Positions 32,935-40,919 of a stretch of DNA of 64,000 nt are shown here, one piece after another. This stretch comes from Hungatella effluvii (GTDB lineage Bacteria; Bacillota; Clostridia; Lachnospirales; Lachnospiraceae): assembly GCF_003201875.1 (NCBI RefSeq), contig NZ_QJKD01000021.1, positions 1 through 64,000 of the forward strand, read 5' to 3'. Numbering within the stretch: position 1 is the stretch's first letter; the number at the start of each line of letters is the position of its first letter. Both the position numbers and the translations under genes were made by a program. Below the pieces are notes generated by a model. It saw nothing but the letters and a program-made list of their open reading frames with translations, was not told the origin of the DNA and ran no database searches.

Positions 32935-34713
32935 ATGATAAAAACACTGCTTAAGCAGGTGAAACAGTATAAAAGGGAGTCGCTGCTGACTCCGCTGTTC
33001 ACCGCGCTGGAGGTGCTGATGGAGGTTCTGATCCCGTTTATAACGGCTTCCATCATAGATAAAGGAATCGAACAGGGAAACATTGGCCAGGTGTATTTCT
33101 ACGGAGGGCTGATGCTCATTATGGCATTTTTAAGCCTTCTGTCCGGTGTTCTGGCGGGGAAATATGTGGCAGCGGCCTCGTCGGGATTTGCCTGTAATTT
33201 GAGAGATGGAATGTATGAAAACATCCAGAGATTTTCATTTTCAAACATTGACAAGTACAGTACAGCCGGCCTGGTCACCCGAATGACGACCGACGTCACC
33301 AATGTACAGAACTCTTACCAGATGATACTGAGGATCGCGGTGAGGGCGCCGTTAATGCTGGTATGCAGCATGGCCATGTGCTTTTTTATCAATGTAAAAC
33401 TGAGCCTGATTTTCCTGGCGGCCATTGTGGCTCTGGCCGCTGCGCTGGGGCTGATCATGACCAGGACGACAAAAATCTTTGACGAAGTGTTCCGCAAATA
33501 CGACGACTTAAACGCCAGCGTGCAGGAAAATGTATCCGCAATCCGCGTGGTCAAGGCGTTTGTGAGGGAAGAACACGAAAATAACAAATTCACAAGGGCC
33601 GCAGAAAATCTATACCGCCTGTTTGTGAAGGCGGAGGGCCTTCTGGCTCTCAACAACCCGGTGATGATGCTGGTGGTCTATGGCTGTATCATCTCCCTTT
33701 CCTGGTTCGGTGCGAAGTTCATCGTCGTGGGCGGACTGACGACAGGAGAGCTGACCTCCATGTTTAGCTACGTTATGAGCGTTCTGATGTCCCTGATGAT
33801 GCTGTCCATGATCTTCGTCATGGTGACAATGAGTGCGGCCAGCGGAAGGCGTATCGTTCAGGTGCTGGATGAGCAGGCGGACTTGACGAACCCGGAGAAT
33901 CCCCTTATGAGCATTCCCGACGGAAGCATTTCCTTCAGCCATGTGAGCTTTTCTTATAAGCACGGAAGCGGGGAAGAGACGCTTCATGACATCGATTTAC
34001 AGATCAGGCCGGGTGAGACCATCGGTATCATTGGCGGTACCGGAAGCGGAAAATCCAGTCTGGTGAACTTAATCAGCCGTCTCTATGATGTGGACAAAGG
34101 CGTCGTCCGCGTAGGCGGAAATGATGTCCGCCGCTACGACATGGAGGTGCTGAGAGATCAGGTGGCCGTCGTACTGCAGAAAAATGTCCTGTTTTCGGGA
34201 ACGATTCTCGACAACCTGCGCTGGGGCAGAGAGGACGCCACCGAGGCAGAATGCAGGGAAGCGTGCCGCCAGGCGTGTGCAGACGAGTTTATCGAACAAT
34301 TTCCAGATCAGTATGAAACCTGGATTGAACAGGGAGGAAATAACGTCTCTGGAGGGCAGAAACAGCGGCTCTGTATAGCGCGGGCGCTGTTAAAGAAGCC
34401 GAAGATACTGATTCTGGACGATTCCACCAGTGCGGTGGATACCGCTACGGACGCGAAGATCCGTGATTCCTTCGTGCAGAAGATCCCCGGCACCACCAAG
34501 CTGGTGATCGCCCAGAGAATCTCCAGTGTGCAGGACGCGGACCGGATTCTGGTGCTGGATGACGGCCGGATCAGCGGATTCGATACCCATGAGAATCTGT
34601 TGAAGACAAATGAGATTTACTGTGAAATCTATGAGACGCAGATGAAGGGCGGCGGCGACTTTGACCAGCCTTTGACTGCGGCAGAGACAGGAAAGGATGG
34701 TGTGAGAGCATGA
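32935..34713 (+). CDS. ABC exporter half-transporter A (degenerate Walker B)
   Basis: The 592-residue protein has a six-helix type-1 exporter membrane domain (residues about 15-305) and a nucleotide-binding domain with Walker A GGTGSGKSS, signature VSGGQKQR and Walker B ILILDDSTSAVD. The residue after the Walker B Asp is Asp rather than the catalytic Glu, the usual sign of the degenerate subunit in heterodimeric exporters. AAAGGAGGAATAATT precedes the ATG at 32935. It overlaps the next half-transporter by 4 bp (ATGA). Substrate unknown; drug or lipid export is typical for MarR-linked pairs. Confidence 0.92.
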   Translation: MIKTLLKQVKQYKRESLLTPLFTALEVLMEVLIPFITASIIDKGIEQGNIGQVYFYGGLMLIMAFLSLLSGVLAGKYVAAASSGFACNLRDGMYENIQRFSFSNIDKYSTAGLVTRMTTDVTNVQNSYQMILRIAVRAPLMLVCSMAMCFFINVKLSLIFLAAIVALAAALGLIMTRTTKIFDEVFRKYDDLNASVQENVSAIRVVKAFVREEHENNKFTRAAENLYRLFVKAEGLLALNNPVMMLVVYGCIISLSWFGAKFIVVGGLTTGELTSMFSYVMSVLMSLMMLSMIFVMVTMSAASGRRIVQVLDEQADLTNPENPLMSIPDGSISFSHVSFSYKHGSGEETLHDIDLQIRPGETIGIIGGTGSGKSSLVNLISRLYDVDKGVVRVGGNDVRRYDMEVLRDQVAVVLQKNVLFSGTILDNLRWGREDATEAECREACRQACADEFIEQFPDQYETWIEQGGNNVSGGQKQRLCIARALLKKPKILILDDSTSAVDTATDAKIRDSFVQKIPGTTKLVIAQRISSVQDADRILVLDDGRISGFDTHENLLKTNEIYCEIYETQMKGGGDFDQPLTAAETGKDGVRA

Positions 34714-36611
34714 CAGAAGAGAGAACAGGGACGAAGGGCCAAAAGAGTGATACAAAAATGCTGGGCCATGTCATGAAACGGATCCTGGGCTATATGCTGA
34801 AAAATTATAAATTTTCGTTTTTTATGGTGGTAGTCTGTATTCTGGGCGCGGCTCTGGCCACACTTCGCGGAACACTGTTTATGCAGAGCCTGATCGACGA
34901 CTACATTGTGCCCCTTACGAGTGCCCAGACACCGGATTTTTCATCACTGGCCGCCGCCCTGGGGTCACTGGCAGTCATCTACGGGCTGGGCGTTGTGTGT
35001 GCCTATGGCTATAACCGGATTATGGTCAATGTGAGCCAGGGAACCATGAAAAAGCTGAGGGTGGAGCTGTTTACCCACATGGAGTCGCTGCCTGTGAAAT
35101 ACTTCGATACCCATGCGCACGGCGACATTATGTCTGTCTATACCAATGACGTGGATACCTTAAGACAGCTGATCAGCCAGAGTATTCCGCAGGTGGTAAG
35201 TTCAGCCGTCACCATCGTGACAACGCTGGTCAGCATGATCGTACTGGACATTCCGCTGACCGCGGTGACGCTTATCATGACGGGGCTCATGCTGTTTGCC
35301 ACATCGAAGCTGGGCGGCAAATCGGCGGCTTATTTTATCCGGCAGCAGAAAGATCTGGGAACCGTAAACGGTTTCATCGAGGAGATGATGGATGGGCAGA
35401 AGGTGGTCAAGGTGTTCTGCCATGAGGAGAAGAGCCTGGAGCAGTTCCGCAGGATCAATGAGGAACTGCGGGAGAGTGCCAATCTGGCCAACAAGTTTTC
35501 GAATATCATGATGCCTGTCAATGCGAACCTTGGAAATATCAGCTACGTGCTTTGTGCAGTCGTAGGTGCGGTCATGGCGCTGGGCGGCTATTGGGGGCTG
35601 ACGCTGGGAACTCTGGTTTCATTTTTAACGCTCAACAAGAACTTTACACAGCCTGTTACTCAGATCAGCCAGCAGATGAACAGCATCGTCATGGCCATGG
35701 CCGGAGCGGAGCGTATTTTCCAAATGCTGGACGAAGAGCCGGAGGAAGATCACGGCTATGTGGAACTGGTCAACGCGGATATGACGCCTGACGGCAGCAT
35801 CACGGAAACAAAGGAGAGAACCGGTATGTGGGCGTGGAAGCATCCCCATCAGAAGGACGGGACCGTTACCTATACAAAACTGGAAGGCGATGTGACGTTC
35901 AACGATGTAGATTTTGGCTATGACGACAACAAGATCGTGCTGCACGGCATCAGGCTTTACGCCACGCCGGGACAGAAGATCGCGTTCGTCGGAAGCACGG
36001 GAGCCGGAAAGACCACCATCACCAACCTGATTAACCGGTTCTATGACATTCAGGACGGAAAGATCCGCTATGACAACATCAACATCAATAAGATCAAGAA
36101 GTCGGATTTAAGGCGGTCCATGGGAATGGTCCTTCAGGATACCCACTTATTTACTGGAAGCGTTGTCGATAACATCCGGTACGGACGCCTTGATGCGACG
36201 GATGAGGAGTGTATCGCGGCCGCGAAGCTGGCCAACGCCCATGGCTTTATCAAACGACTTCCGGACGGCTATGATACCATGCTGACCGGAGACGGGGCAA
36301 ACCTAAGCCAGGGCCAGCGTCAGCTTCTTTCCATTGCCAGAGCCGCGGTTGCAGACCCGCCTGTGCTGATTCTCGACGAGGCCACCTCCTCCATCGATAC
36401 GCGCACCGAAACGCTGGTGCAGGAAGGCATGGACCGGCTCATGAAGGGAAGAACCACATTTGTGATCGCCCACAGGCTGTCTACCGTGCGCAATTCAGAC
36501 TGCATCATGGTCCTGGAACAGGGCAGAATTATCGAACGGGGGACCCATGAGGAACTGATCGGGGAAAGAGGCCGGTACTACCAGCTGTATACCGGAAATG
36601 CGATCGGATAA
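34710..36611 (+). CDS. ABC exporter half-transporter B (catalytic Walker B, altered signature)
   Basis: The 633-residue protein is the partner of the preceding subunit. It has six membrane helices, an insert of about 40 residues before the nucleotide-binding domain (NADMTPDGSITETKERTGMW), Walker A GSTGAGKTT and Walker B VLILDEATSSID with the catalytic Glu. Its signature reads NLSQGQRQL instead of LSGGQ. The altered signature here and the Asp in subunit A would together form one inactive ATP site, and the other site looks complete. Translation is coupled through ATGA. Confidence 0.92.
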   Translation: MTEERTGTKGQKSDTKMLGHVMKRILGYMLKNYKFSFFMVVVCILGAALATLRGTLFMQSLIDDYIVPLTSAQTPDFSSLAAALGSLAVIYGLGVVCAYGYNRIMVNVSQGTMKKLRVELFTHMESLPVKYFDTHAHGDIMSVYTNDVDTLRQLISQSIPQVVSSAVTIVTTLVSMIVLDIPLTAVTLIMTGLMLFATSKLGGKSAAYFIRQQKDLGTVNGFIEEMMDGQKVVKVFCHEEKSLEQFRRINEELRESANLANKFSNIMMPVNANLGNISYVLCAVVGAVMALGGYWGLTLGTLVSFLTLNKNFTQPVTQISQQMNSIVMAMAGAERIFQMLDEEPEEDHGYVELVNADMTPDGSITETKERTGMWAWKHPHQKDGTVTYTKLEGDVTFNDVDFGYDDNKIVLHGIRLYATPGQKIAFVGSTGAGKTTITNLINRFYDIQDGKIRYDNININKIKKSDLRRSMGMVLQDTHLFTGSVVDNIRYGRLDATDEECIAAAKLANAHGFIKRLPDGYDTMLTGDGANLSQGQRQLLSIARAAVADPPVLILDEATSSIDTRTETLVQEGMDRLMKGRTTFVIAHRLSTVRNSDCIMVLEQGRIIERGTHEELIGERGRYYQLYTGNAIG

Positions 36612-36622
36612 GCGGCCTGAAC

Positions 36623-36673
36623 CCGGCGCCTGGCATATCTGGGCTGTATCTGGCATAATGCCGGAACTTTTTT
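36623..36673 (+). terminator. Possible terminator after the exporter operon
   Basis: CCGGC (36623-36627) can pair with GCCGG (36660-36664) with a partly structured loop, followed by AACTTTTTT. The stem is short. Confidence 0.45.
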
Positions 36674-36682
36674 ACAAATCAT

Positions 36683-36711
36683 TTGCCCGTTATACCTTTA
36701 AGTATTATAAT
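36683..36711 (+). promoter_or_regulatory. Promoter of the chemoreceptor gene
   Basis: TTGCCC (36683-36688), 17 bp and TATAAT (36706-36711), about 22 nt before the ATG at 36733. Confidence 0.6.
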
Positions 36712-36732
36712 GGTCAGTAAGGAGGGGGCAAA

Positions 36733-38793
36733 ATGATCGAAAATGTTGAAAAAGCAAAGAATCACGCGCCGGAAAAGACGGGGAGAAAGGAAAAAAGGGC
36801 GACCGTATCCGGAAAGATTAATAAGTGCCTGATCAGCATCCTGTTCCCGGCGCTGGCAGTCCTGATTTTTGTTACCTGCTATATCGCCGCGCTGGCGGTT
36901 ACCAACCTGAGCTATCAGGTGACCGAGGGCCAGACGAAGAATGCGGTGGACACGGTAGATGAGTTCTTTAACGGCAAGAAGAGCGCTGTGGGAATCTTAA
37001 GCTATAATGAAGAGCTCCGCCGGCTGCTGGAAGAGGCGCCGACCGCGGAGCAGATTGCCGGGGCGCCGGGGAAAGAGGCGGCGGTTACGCTGCTGGAGCG
37101 TGCCTACGACACCATGGTTTCCGACGGAGTTCAAGCCGTATGGCTGGCCGGTATCGGCAACGACACGTATCTGATGCAGACCGGAGAGGCGTGGGCCGCC
37201 GATCTGGCCGGTATTGACTGGGACGAACAGGTATTGGAGACGATGGGGCCGGTCGTGACGGATCCGTTTCACGATCCGGTTACCGGAAAGATGGTTATCT
37301 CTGTCGTGGCTCCGGTTCTTTCTATGGATGGCAGCAGTATTATCGGATACGTTGGATTTGACGTGTTCCAGGACCATTTTTCACAGCTGCTCCAGGATAT
37401 CAGAATTGGTAAGGGAGGCACGCTGGAACTGGTTACGGGCGATGAGTCCCTGGTATACAGCTTCGATGCCAGCCTTATTAACAGGGCGGTGGATGAGGTG
37501 GATAACCTGAGCCAGGAATACATAGACGGCATCCGGAACCAGTATACCGGCGCCTTAACGTATACATATGAAGGAAAAAAGTATTACTCTATCTTTGCGA
37601 AGAGCGAAGCGACGGGATGGGCCACAGTCGGCAGCATACCGGTGGAGGAGATCAACGCCCCCAGGAATCAGCTGATCGCGGTCATGGTGGTGATCTCAGT
37701 TCTCATACTGATTGCGGTTATGGTCATAGTGATCAGGCTGGTAAGAAAACTTCTTTCTCCGCTTTACGACATTGCGGTCAAGGTGGAGGGCTTTTCCAGG
37801 GGAGATTTCAGCGTGGATCTGAAGAACGACAGCGACGATGAGATCGGCCTGCTGGCGGCCAGTGTGAGGGGGACCATCCAGTCTCTCAAGGACATGATCT
37901 CCAATGCGACAACGGTCCTCGCTGAACTCTCTGACGGAAACCTGTGCCTTACGGTAGACGGTGTCTATGAGGGAGAATTCGGGAAGATCAAGGAGGCGCT
38001 GGAGGAAATCTCCGCTTCCTTAAATGATACACTGGGGCGGATCTACGAGAGCGCCGATCAGGTATCCGAAGGGGCGGCACAGCTTTCCTTCGGAGCCCAG
38101 TCCCTCTCCCAGGGAGCGGCTGAGCAGGCGGGAGCCATCGAGAATCTGGCCGCGGCCATTCATGAGGTCTCCAACCAGGTGGATCATAATGCGGGGAATG
38201 CGAAGGCGGCCAGCGATAAGTCGAAGGAACTGGGCGGTGAGATTCTGGAGCAGAACCAGCAGATGAAGAAGCTGATTGCGGCCATGGACGAGATCCGGAA
38301 GAATTCCGGCGAGATCGGGGAGATCATCAGGGTTATTGAAGACATCGCGTTTCAGACGAATCTGCTGGCGCTGAACGCTGCCGTGGAAGCTGCAAGGGCC
38401 GGTGACGCGGGCAGGGGCTTTGCCGTAGTGGCGGAGGAGATCCGCAGTCTGGCCGGAAAGAGCGCCGAGGCGTCGAAGAGCACTGCGGAACTGGTCGAAA
38501 AGTCGGTCAGATCCGTGAAGCACGGGGCAGGGATCGCCGACACAGCGGCCCAGGCGCTGGAAACCGTGGCCCAGGAATCCGTGAAGATGACCGATACGGT
38601 CGACCGGATATCGAAGGCATCGGCGGAACAGTCCCGCTCCATTACCGAGATTACCAGGAACATCACGCAGATTGCCTCTGTGGTGCAGACCAACTCGGCG
38701 ACGGCGGAGGAGAGCGCAGCGGCCAGCGAGGAATTGTCGAGTCAGGCGCAGCTGCTGAAGGACTATGTCTCCAGATTTCAGCTGGATAAATAA
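36733..38793 (+). CDS. Methyl-accepting chemotaxis protein with Cache sensor
   Basis: The 686-residue receptor has a membrane helix at about 34-57, an extracellular dCache-like sensor (about 60-310), a second helix at about 315-335, a HAMP region (about 336-390) and a cytoplasmic signalling domain. The hairpin tip is FQTNLLALNAAVEAARAGDA, the nearly invariant MCP segment. AAGGAGGGGGCAAA precedes the ATG. No other chemotaxis gene is nearby, so it is an orphan receptor. The ligand is unknown. Confidence 0.93.
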   Translation: MIENVEKAKNHAPEKTGRKEKRATVSGKINKCLISILFPALAVLIFVTCYIAALAVTNLSYQVTEGQTKNAVDTVDEFFNGKKSAVGILSYNEELRRLLEEAPTAEQIAGAPGKEAAVTLLERAYDTMVSDGVQAVWLAGIGNDTYLMQTGEAWAADLAGIDWDEQVLETMGPVVTDPFHDPVTGKMVISVVAPVLSMDGSSIIGYVGFDVFQDHFSQLLQDIRIGKGGTLELVTGDESLVYSFDASLINRAVDEVDNLSQEYIDGIRNQYTGALTYTYEGKKYYSIFAKSEATGWATVGSIPVEEINAPRNQLIAVMVVISVLILIAVMVIVIRLVRKLLSPLYDIAVKVEGFSRGDFSVDLKNDSDDEIGLLAASVRGTIQSLKDMISNATTVLAELSDGNLCLTVDGVYEGEFGKIKEALEEISASLNDTLGRIYESADQVSEGAAQLSFGAQSLSQGAAEQAGAIENLAAAIHEVSNQVDHNAGNAKAASDKSKELGGEILEQNQQMKKLIAAMDEIRKNSGEIGEIIRVIEDIAFQTNLLALNAAVEAARAGDAGRGFAVVAEEIRSLAGKSAEASKSTAELVEKSVRSVKHGAGIADTAAQALETVAQESVKMTDTVDRISKASAEQSRSITEITRNITQIASVVQTNSATAEESAAASEELSSQAQLLKDYVSRFQLDK

Positions 38794-38812
38794 GCCTTGA
38801 GATTCAGCCTTA

Positions 38813-38846
38813 ACACGGGGGATTGCCGGTAGGCAATCCCCCGTGT
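38813..38846. terminator. Strong hairpin after the chemoreceptor gene
   Basis: A 15-bp perfect stem (ACACGGGGGATTGCC, 38813-38827, and its complement at 38832-38846) has a 4-nt loop. There is no U-tract after it, so termination efficiency is unclear. Confidence 0.6.
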
Positions 38847-38888
38847 CTGGATAAACTTTCGAATTTTTGTATTTTTTATAAAAAACTG

Positions 38889-38917
38889 TTGCAATTTAAA
38901 AACAGGTATGCTATACT
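38889..38917 (+). promoter_or_regulatory. Promoter of tRNA-Trp
   Basis: TTGCAA (38889-38894), 17 bp with TGC before the -10 (extended type) and TATACT (38912-38917), 39 bp before the tRNA. Confidence 0.75.
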
Positions 38918-38956
38918 CTCATAGTGTTCAGATGAAACATGAATGAAACAAGCCAT

Positions 38957-39027
38957 AGGGGAATAGTTCAATGGTAGAGCAACGGTCTCCAAAACCGTAA
39001 ATGGGGGTTCGAGCCCCTCTTCCCCTG
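38957..39027 (+). tRNA. trnW: tRNA-Trp (CCA)
   Basis: A 71-nt cloverleaf: acceptor AGGGGAA (38957-38963) pairs with TTCCCCT (39020-39026). The anticodon loop CTCCAAA (38987-38993) carries anticodon CCA at 38989-38991. The T-arm reads GGGGGTTCGAGCCCC. The 3-prime CCA is not encoded. It is a single tRNA with its own promoter and terminator. Confidence 0.95.
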
Positions 39028-39053
39028 CTCAGTAAAAAGCGTGAACGGATAAG

Positions 39054-39103
39054 AAAAAGCTGGAAAGTCCTTGATCAGTAAGGAGTTCCGGCTTTTCTTT
39101 TTT
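39054..39103 (+). terminator. Terminator of tRNA-Trp
   Basis: AAAAAGCTGGAA (39054-39065) pairs with TTCCGGCTTTT (39086-39096) with one G-U pair and an inner CCTT/AAGG, followed by CTTTTTT. Confidence 0.85.
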
Positions 39104-39218
39104 GCGGAGTAAGAGCGGCATACGCATTCTTTATGCTTCCCTTTGAATACCGGATGTGTTATAATTTTAAAAAGAATATATGTTCGGGCTGAAGACCACT
39201 TTATGATGAGGTGCCTAT

Positions 39219-39560
39219 ATGAAAAAAGCGATACTATACAAGATCAGTTATCTGGTTGAAGTGGATGAAGAAGAGGTCAGCGACCACAAGGGGAAAGAGA
39301 AGTTCTGGAAGCTGGCATGGGGCAAACTGCCGGAGCAGGAGATTGTGCTGGATGATCAGCATAAGGCGGAATGGCAGTCAACCAGCACGATTTATCTGGA
39401 TCCGCTGACGATGAACTGCGGCCAGTGCGCGAAGTGTCATGGCTGGACCACGGACCGGGAGAAGCCTGATCCGATCCGGGGATTGTCGAACGGAGCGACG
39501 GTGAACGGAGAGCTGCTCTGTGACGAGTGCCTGCCGGAACATCACCCGTGGGCTTTTTGA
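39219..39560 (+). CDS. Small protein with two CxxC pairs, function unknown
   Basis: The 113-residue protein has a charged N-terminal half with a possible beta strand (AILYKISYLVEVDEEEVS) and a C-terminal half with CGQCAKC and CDECLPEHH, suitable for binding one zinc ion. No membrane segment or signal is present. GAGGTGCCTAT precedes the ATG at 39219. An extended -10 (TGT TATAAT, 39157-39165) lies upstream. I do not recognise the family. Confidence 0.7.
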   Translation: MKKAILYKISYLVEVDEEEVSDHKGKEKFWKLAWGKLPEQEIVLDDQHKAEWQSTSTIYLDPLTMNCGQCAKCHGWTTDREKPDPIRGLSNGATVNGELLCDECLPEHHPWAF

Positions 39561-39655
39561 GACTGTGAAGTGCCCGGAATCGGTTGCTGTTAATCCCCTG
39601 GGGAATATGATATACTAAACGAATTCGTATTTGCAAAAAACAGCCGGGAGGAATT

Positions 39656-40177
39656 ATGGGAGATATCTATCTGATTTCTGACACACACTTTGGTGATTCG
39701 GGGGCCATCCTCAGATATGAGGGAAGACCCTTTCAGGACGGAAGAGAAATGAATGAACAGATGATCGAGAACTGGAACCGTGTGGCCGGAGCGGAGGACA
39801 CGGTGTACCATCTTGGGGATTTTGCCTGCTACTTAAGCAGGGAAGAGATTAAGGAGATTGCTAACCGCCTGAACGGGAGAAAGATACTAATAGCAGGTAA
39901 TCATGACCGGATGTTCACGACCAGGGACTGGCTGGACTTTGGCTTCGATGAGGTGTATTTTCTGCCTGCCGTGCTGGAGGATTTTTACATCCTGTCCCAT
40001 GAGCCTGTGTATGTGAATATCAACAGCCCTTATGCCAATATCTTCGGTCATGTACATGGGAATCCCATGTACCAGGACGTATCCGCCAGAAGCTTCTGCG
40101 CCTGTGTGGAGCGGATTGGTTATGCGCCTGTCCCCTTCGAATCGGTGAAGCAGGCGATCCTGGATCAAAACAGGTAG
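39656..40177 (+). CDS. Calcineurin-like metallophosphoesterase
   Basis: The 173-residue protein has SDTHFGD, YHLGDFA, IAGNHDR, LSHEP and FGHVHGN, the full set of metal ligands of the family. It belongs to a short subgroup different from the YfcE-type enzyme at 29804. The substrate is unknown. CGGGAGGAATT precedes the ATG at 39656. No operon partner is evident. Confidence 0.88.
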   Translation: MGDIYLISDTHFGDSGAILRYEGRPFQDGREMNEQMIENWNRVAGAEDTVYHLGDFACYLSREEIKEIANRLNGRKILIAGNHDRMFTTRDWLDFGFDEVYFLPAVLEDFYILSHEPVYVNINSPYANIFGHVHGNPMYQDVSARSFCACVERIGYAPVPFESVKQAILDQNR

Positions 40178-40504
40178 AGGAGCGTTTTTTACCGGCATGT
40201 CCCTGTAATGCGGACAGTTGTGCGGGAAGGCACGAACCCTCTGGTCGTTTTATATGAAAATAATAGGGTATTTCTGTAAAAATAGATGACGTACAAAGTT
40301 ATAAATGAGAATCATTCCCGACATTAGTATTTGGTGATTGCAAAAGTGCATAGTGGTAAATCACAGACATCCTTCAAACAAAGCAAAATGCACAAGAAAA
40401 GGTGACATTTCTATTCATGAAACGTAATTTGACAAATTGCGTCAGAAGTGATATAAATGTTTCAACAACTTTTTAACTGTTTATTTTGAGAAGGAGTCAT
40501 GATT
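40178..40504 (+). other. 327-bp intergenic region upstream of the HPr-like gene
   Basis: It holds the promoter TTGACA (40429-40434), 17 bp, TATAAA (40452-40457), giving a leader of about 40 nt. A modest hairpin lies at 40192-40226 (TGTCC/GGACA with flanking pairs) just after a T run. The remainder, about 40230-40425, is AT-rich without a gene or clear motif that I can support. Confidence 0.6.
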
Positions 40505-40747
40505 ATGAAACAGTATAAGATTATGTTACCAGGCGTTGCCGAAGCAAAAGAGTTTGTTGCTGCTGCTACAAAATGTGATTTCGATATAGACGTATATTAC
40601 AATAGAGTGACCATCGACGCAAAGTCTATATTAGGTGTGTTGAGCCTTGATTTAACGAAGGCTCTTACCGTGGAGTTCAACGGAGAGAATGTAGAATTCG
40701 AAACATACTTATTGGAAAAAGCACCGAGCAGGATTCATGCGGCATAA
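40505..40747 (+). CDS. HPr-like protein lacking the phosphoryl histidine (Crh-like)
   Basis: The 80-residue protein fits the HPr fold and keeps the regulatory serine block KSILGVLSL (Ser41, equivalent to HPr Ser46). At the site of catalytic His15 it reads GVAEAK instead of GIHARP, so it cannot take part in sugar phosphotransfer. This combination is that of Bacillus Crh, which acts as a CcpA cofactor after serine phosphorylation. Such a role here is inference. The ATG at 40505 has AAGGAG 8 nt upstream, better than the ATG at 40499. It is monocistronic with its own promoter and terminator. Confidence 0.82.
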   Translation: MKQYKIMLPGVAEAKEFVAAATKCDFDIDVYYNRVTIDAKSILGVLSLDLTKALTVEFNGENVEFETYLLEKAPSRIHAA

Positions 40748-40774
40748 GCAGCAGGACACTCGACAAGCGACAGG

Positions 40775-40813
40775 AAAGGGAATTGTGATCCATGGGGACA
40801 CAGTTCCCTTTTT
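40775..40813 (+). terminator. Terminator of the HPr-like gene
   Basis: AAAGGGAATTGTG (40775-40787) pairs with CACAGTTCCCTTT (40799-40811) with one G-U pair, followed by TTTTT. Confidence 0.88.
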
Positions 40814-40919
40814 CTGTCTGCCGGCCGCGATGCGGGGTGGGGCTGGCAGCAGCGGCAGTGGTTATGATGGCTGTCACAGGCTGGTTTAAGAACTTCGTTC
40901 AGGAAAGGAGGGTACCGGA

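Noticed and set aside
40290..40330. Possible Fur box around TGAGAATCATT
   Set aside because: Only one half-site resembles the Fur consensus and no iron gene follows.
40830..40900. 19-codon Gly/Ser-rich frame after the HPr-like gene
   Set aside because: It has no ribosome binding site and lies between a terminator and the next gene; chance is the simplest explanation.
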